DNA from: an uncultured Collinsella sp. | GTDB taxonomy: Bacteria > Actinomycetota > Coriobacteriia > Coriobacteriales > Coriobacteriaceae | Direction: 5' to 3' | Length of the DNA stretch: 6,583 nucleotides | NCBI GenBank assembly: GCA_900542555.1 | Contig: UQNU01000078.1 | Coordinates: forward strand, 1-6,583 | In this document: positions 6,536 to 6,583 of the stretch, one piece after another | Layout of the letters: each line of letters opens with the position of its first letter | How positions within the stretch are numbered: the first letter of the stretch is position 1 | The notes under the pieces: model-generated | Told to the model about the DNA's origin: nothing | The model's input: the letters and a program-made list of their open reading frames with translations, nothing else | Databases searched by the model: none | Position numbers and translations under genes: made by a program

Positions 6536-6583
6536 CTGTCTCTTATACACATCTGACGCTGCCGACGAAGCTAGAAGTGTAGA
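6536..6583 (+). other. Illumina Nextera adapter read-through (contamination)
   Basis: Not genomic. CTGTCTCTTATACACATCT (6536-6554) is the 19-base Tn5 mosaic end used in Nextera libraries. GACGCTGCCGACGA (6555-6568) is the complement of the read-1-side transposon adapter. AGCTAGAA (6569-6576) sits where the 8-base i5 index belongs, and GTGTAGA (6577-6583) is the start of the complement of the P5 sequence. Order and spacing match the kit exactly. A short fragment was sequenced through into its adapter and left untrimmed before assembly. Confidence 0.98.

Noticed and set aside
6536..6554. Tn5 mosaic end as a natural transposon terminus
   Set aside because: It is followed directly by the synthetic Nextera adapter, an index and P5 sequence, so it comes from library preparation, not from a resident transposon.

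Overview
The window looks like one end of a contig from a high-GC, Gram-positive gut actinobacterium of the class Coriobacteriia, most likely a Collinsella-like organism. The grounds are the strong G/C bias at third codon positions, the GAGG-type ribosome binding sites with several TTG/GTG starts, an S16 with an Ala/Glu/Lys tail, and a two-subunit (GlyQ + GlyS) glycyl-tRNA synthetase. Most other actinobacteria use the single-chain enzyme instead. The placement is inference from gene content and protein character; no database search was possible.

Layout. Positions 1-65 hold no gene and may be the edge of a repeated element. A Y-family DNA polymerase IV gene (dinB) runs leftward from about 1280 to 66. 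A divergent intergenic region (about 1320-1520) carries candidate promoters for both directions and a short leader. From 1521 onward everything is on the plus strand: rpsP (ribosomal protein S16), khpA (small KH-domain RNA-binding protein), rimM (30S maturation factor), trmD (tRNA m1G37 methyltransferase), lepB (signal peptidase I), glyQ and glyS (glycyl-tRNA synthetase alpha and beta). rpsP to lepB is very tight, with gaps of 3, 4, 10 and 2 bases, so it is probably one translationally coupled operon. glyQ follows after 59 bases and glyS after 3 more. The cluster joins ribosome assembly, tRNA modification and charging, and processing of exported proteins. It is the familiar rpsP-rimM-trmD neighbourhood, but rplS, which commonly follows trmD, is missing.

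The right end is not genomic. From 6536 to 6583 the sequence is an Illumina Nextera adapter: the Tn5 mosaic end, the read-1-side transposon adapter, an 8-base i5 index and the start of the P5 sequence. glyS is therefore cut after about 516 of roughly 690 expected residues, and any protein called across this point has an artificial tail. This is the strongest unusual signal in the window, and it is a library artefact, not biology. I found no new biological system here. The remaining points of interest are the missing rplS, the rpsP leader, several start-codon choices and a possible insertion-sequence edge at the far left.
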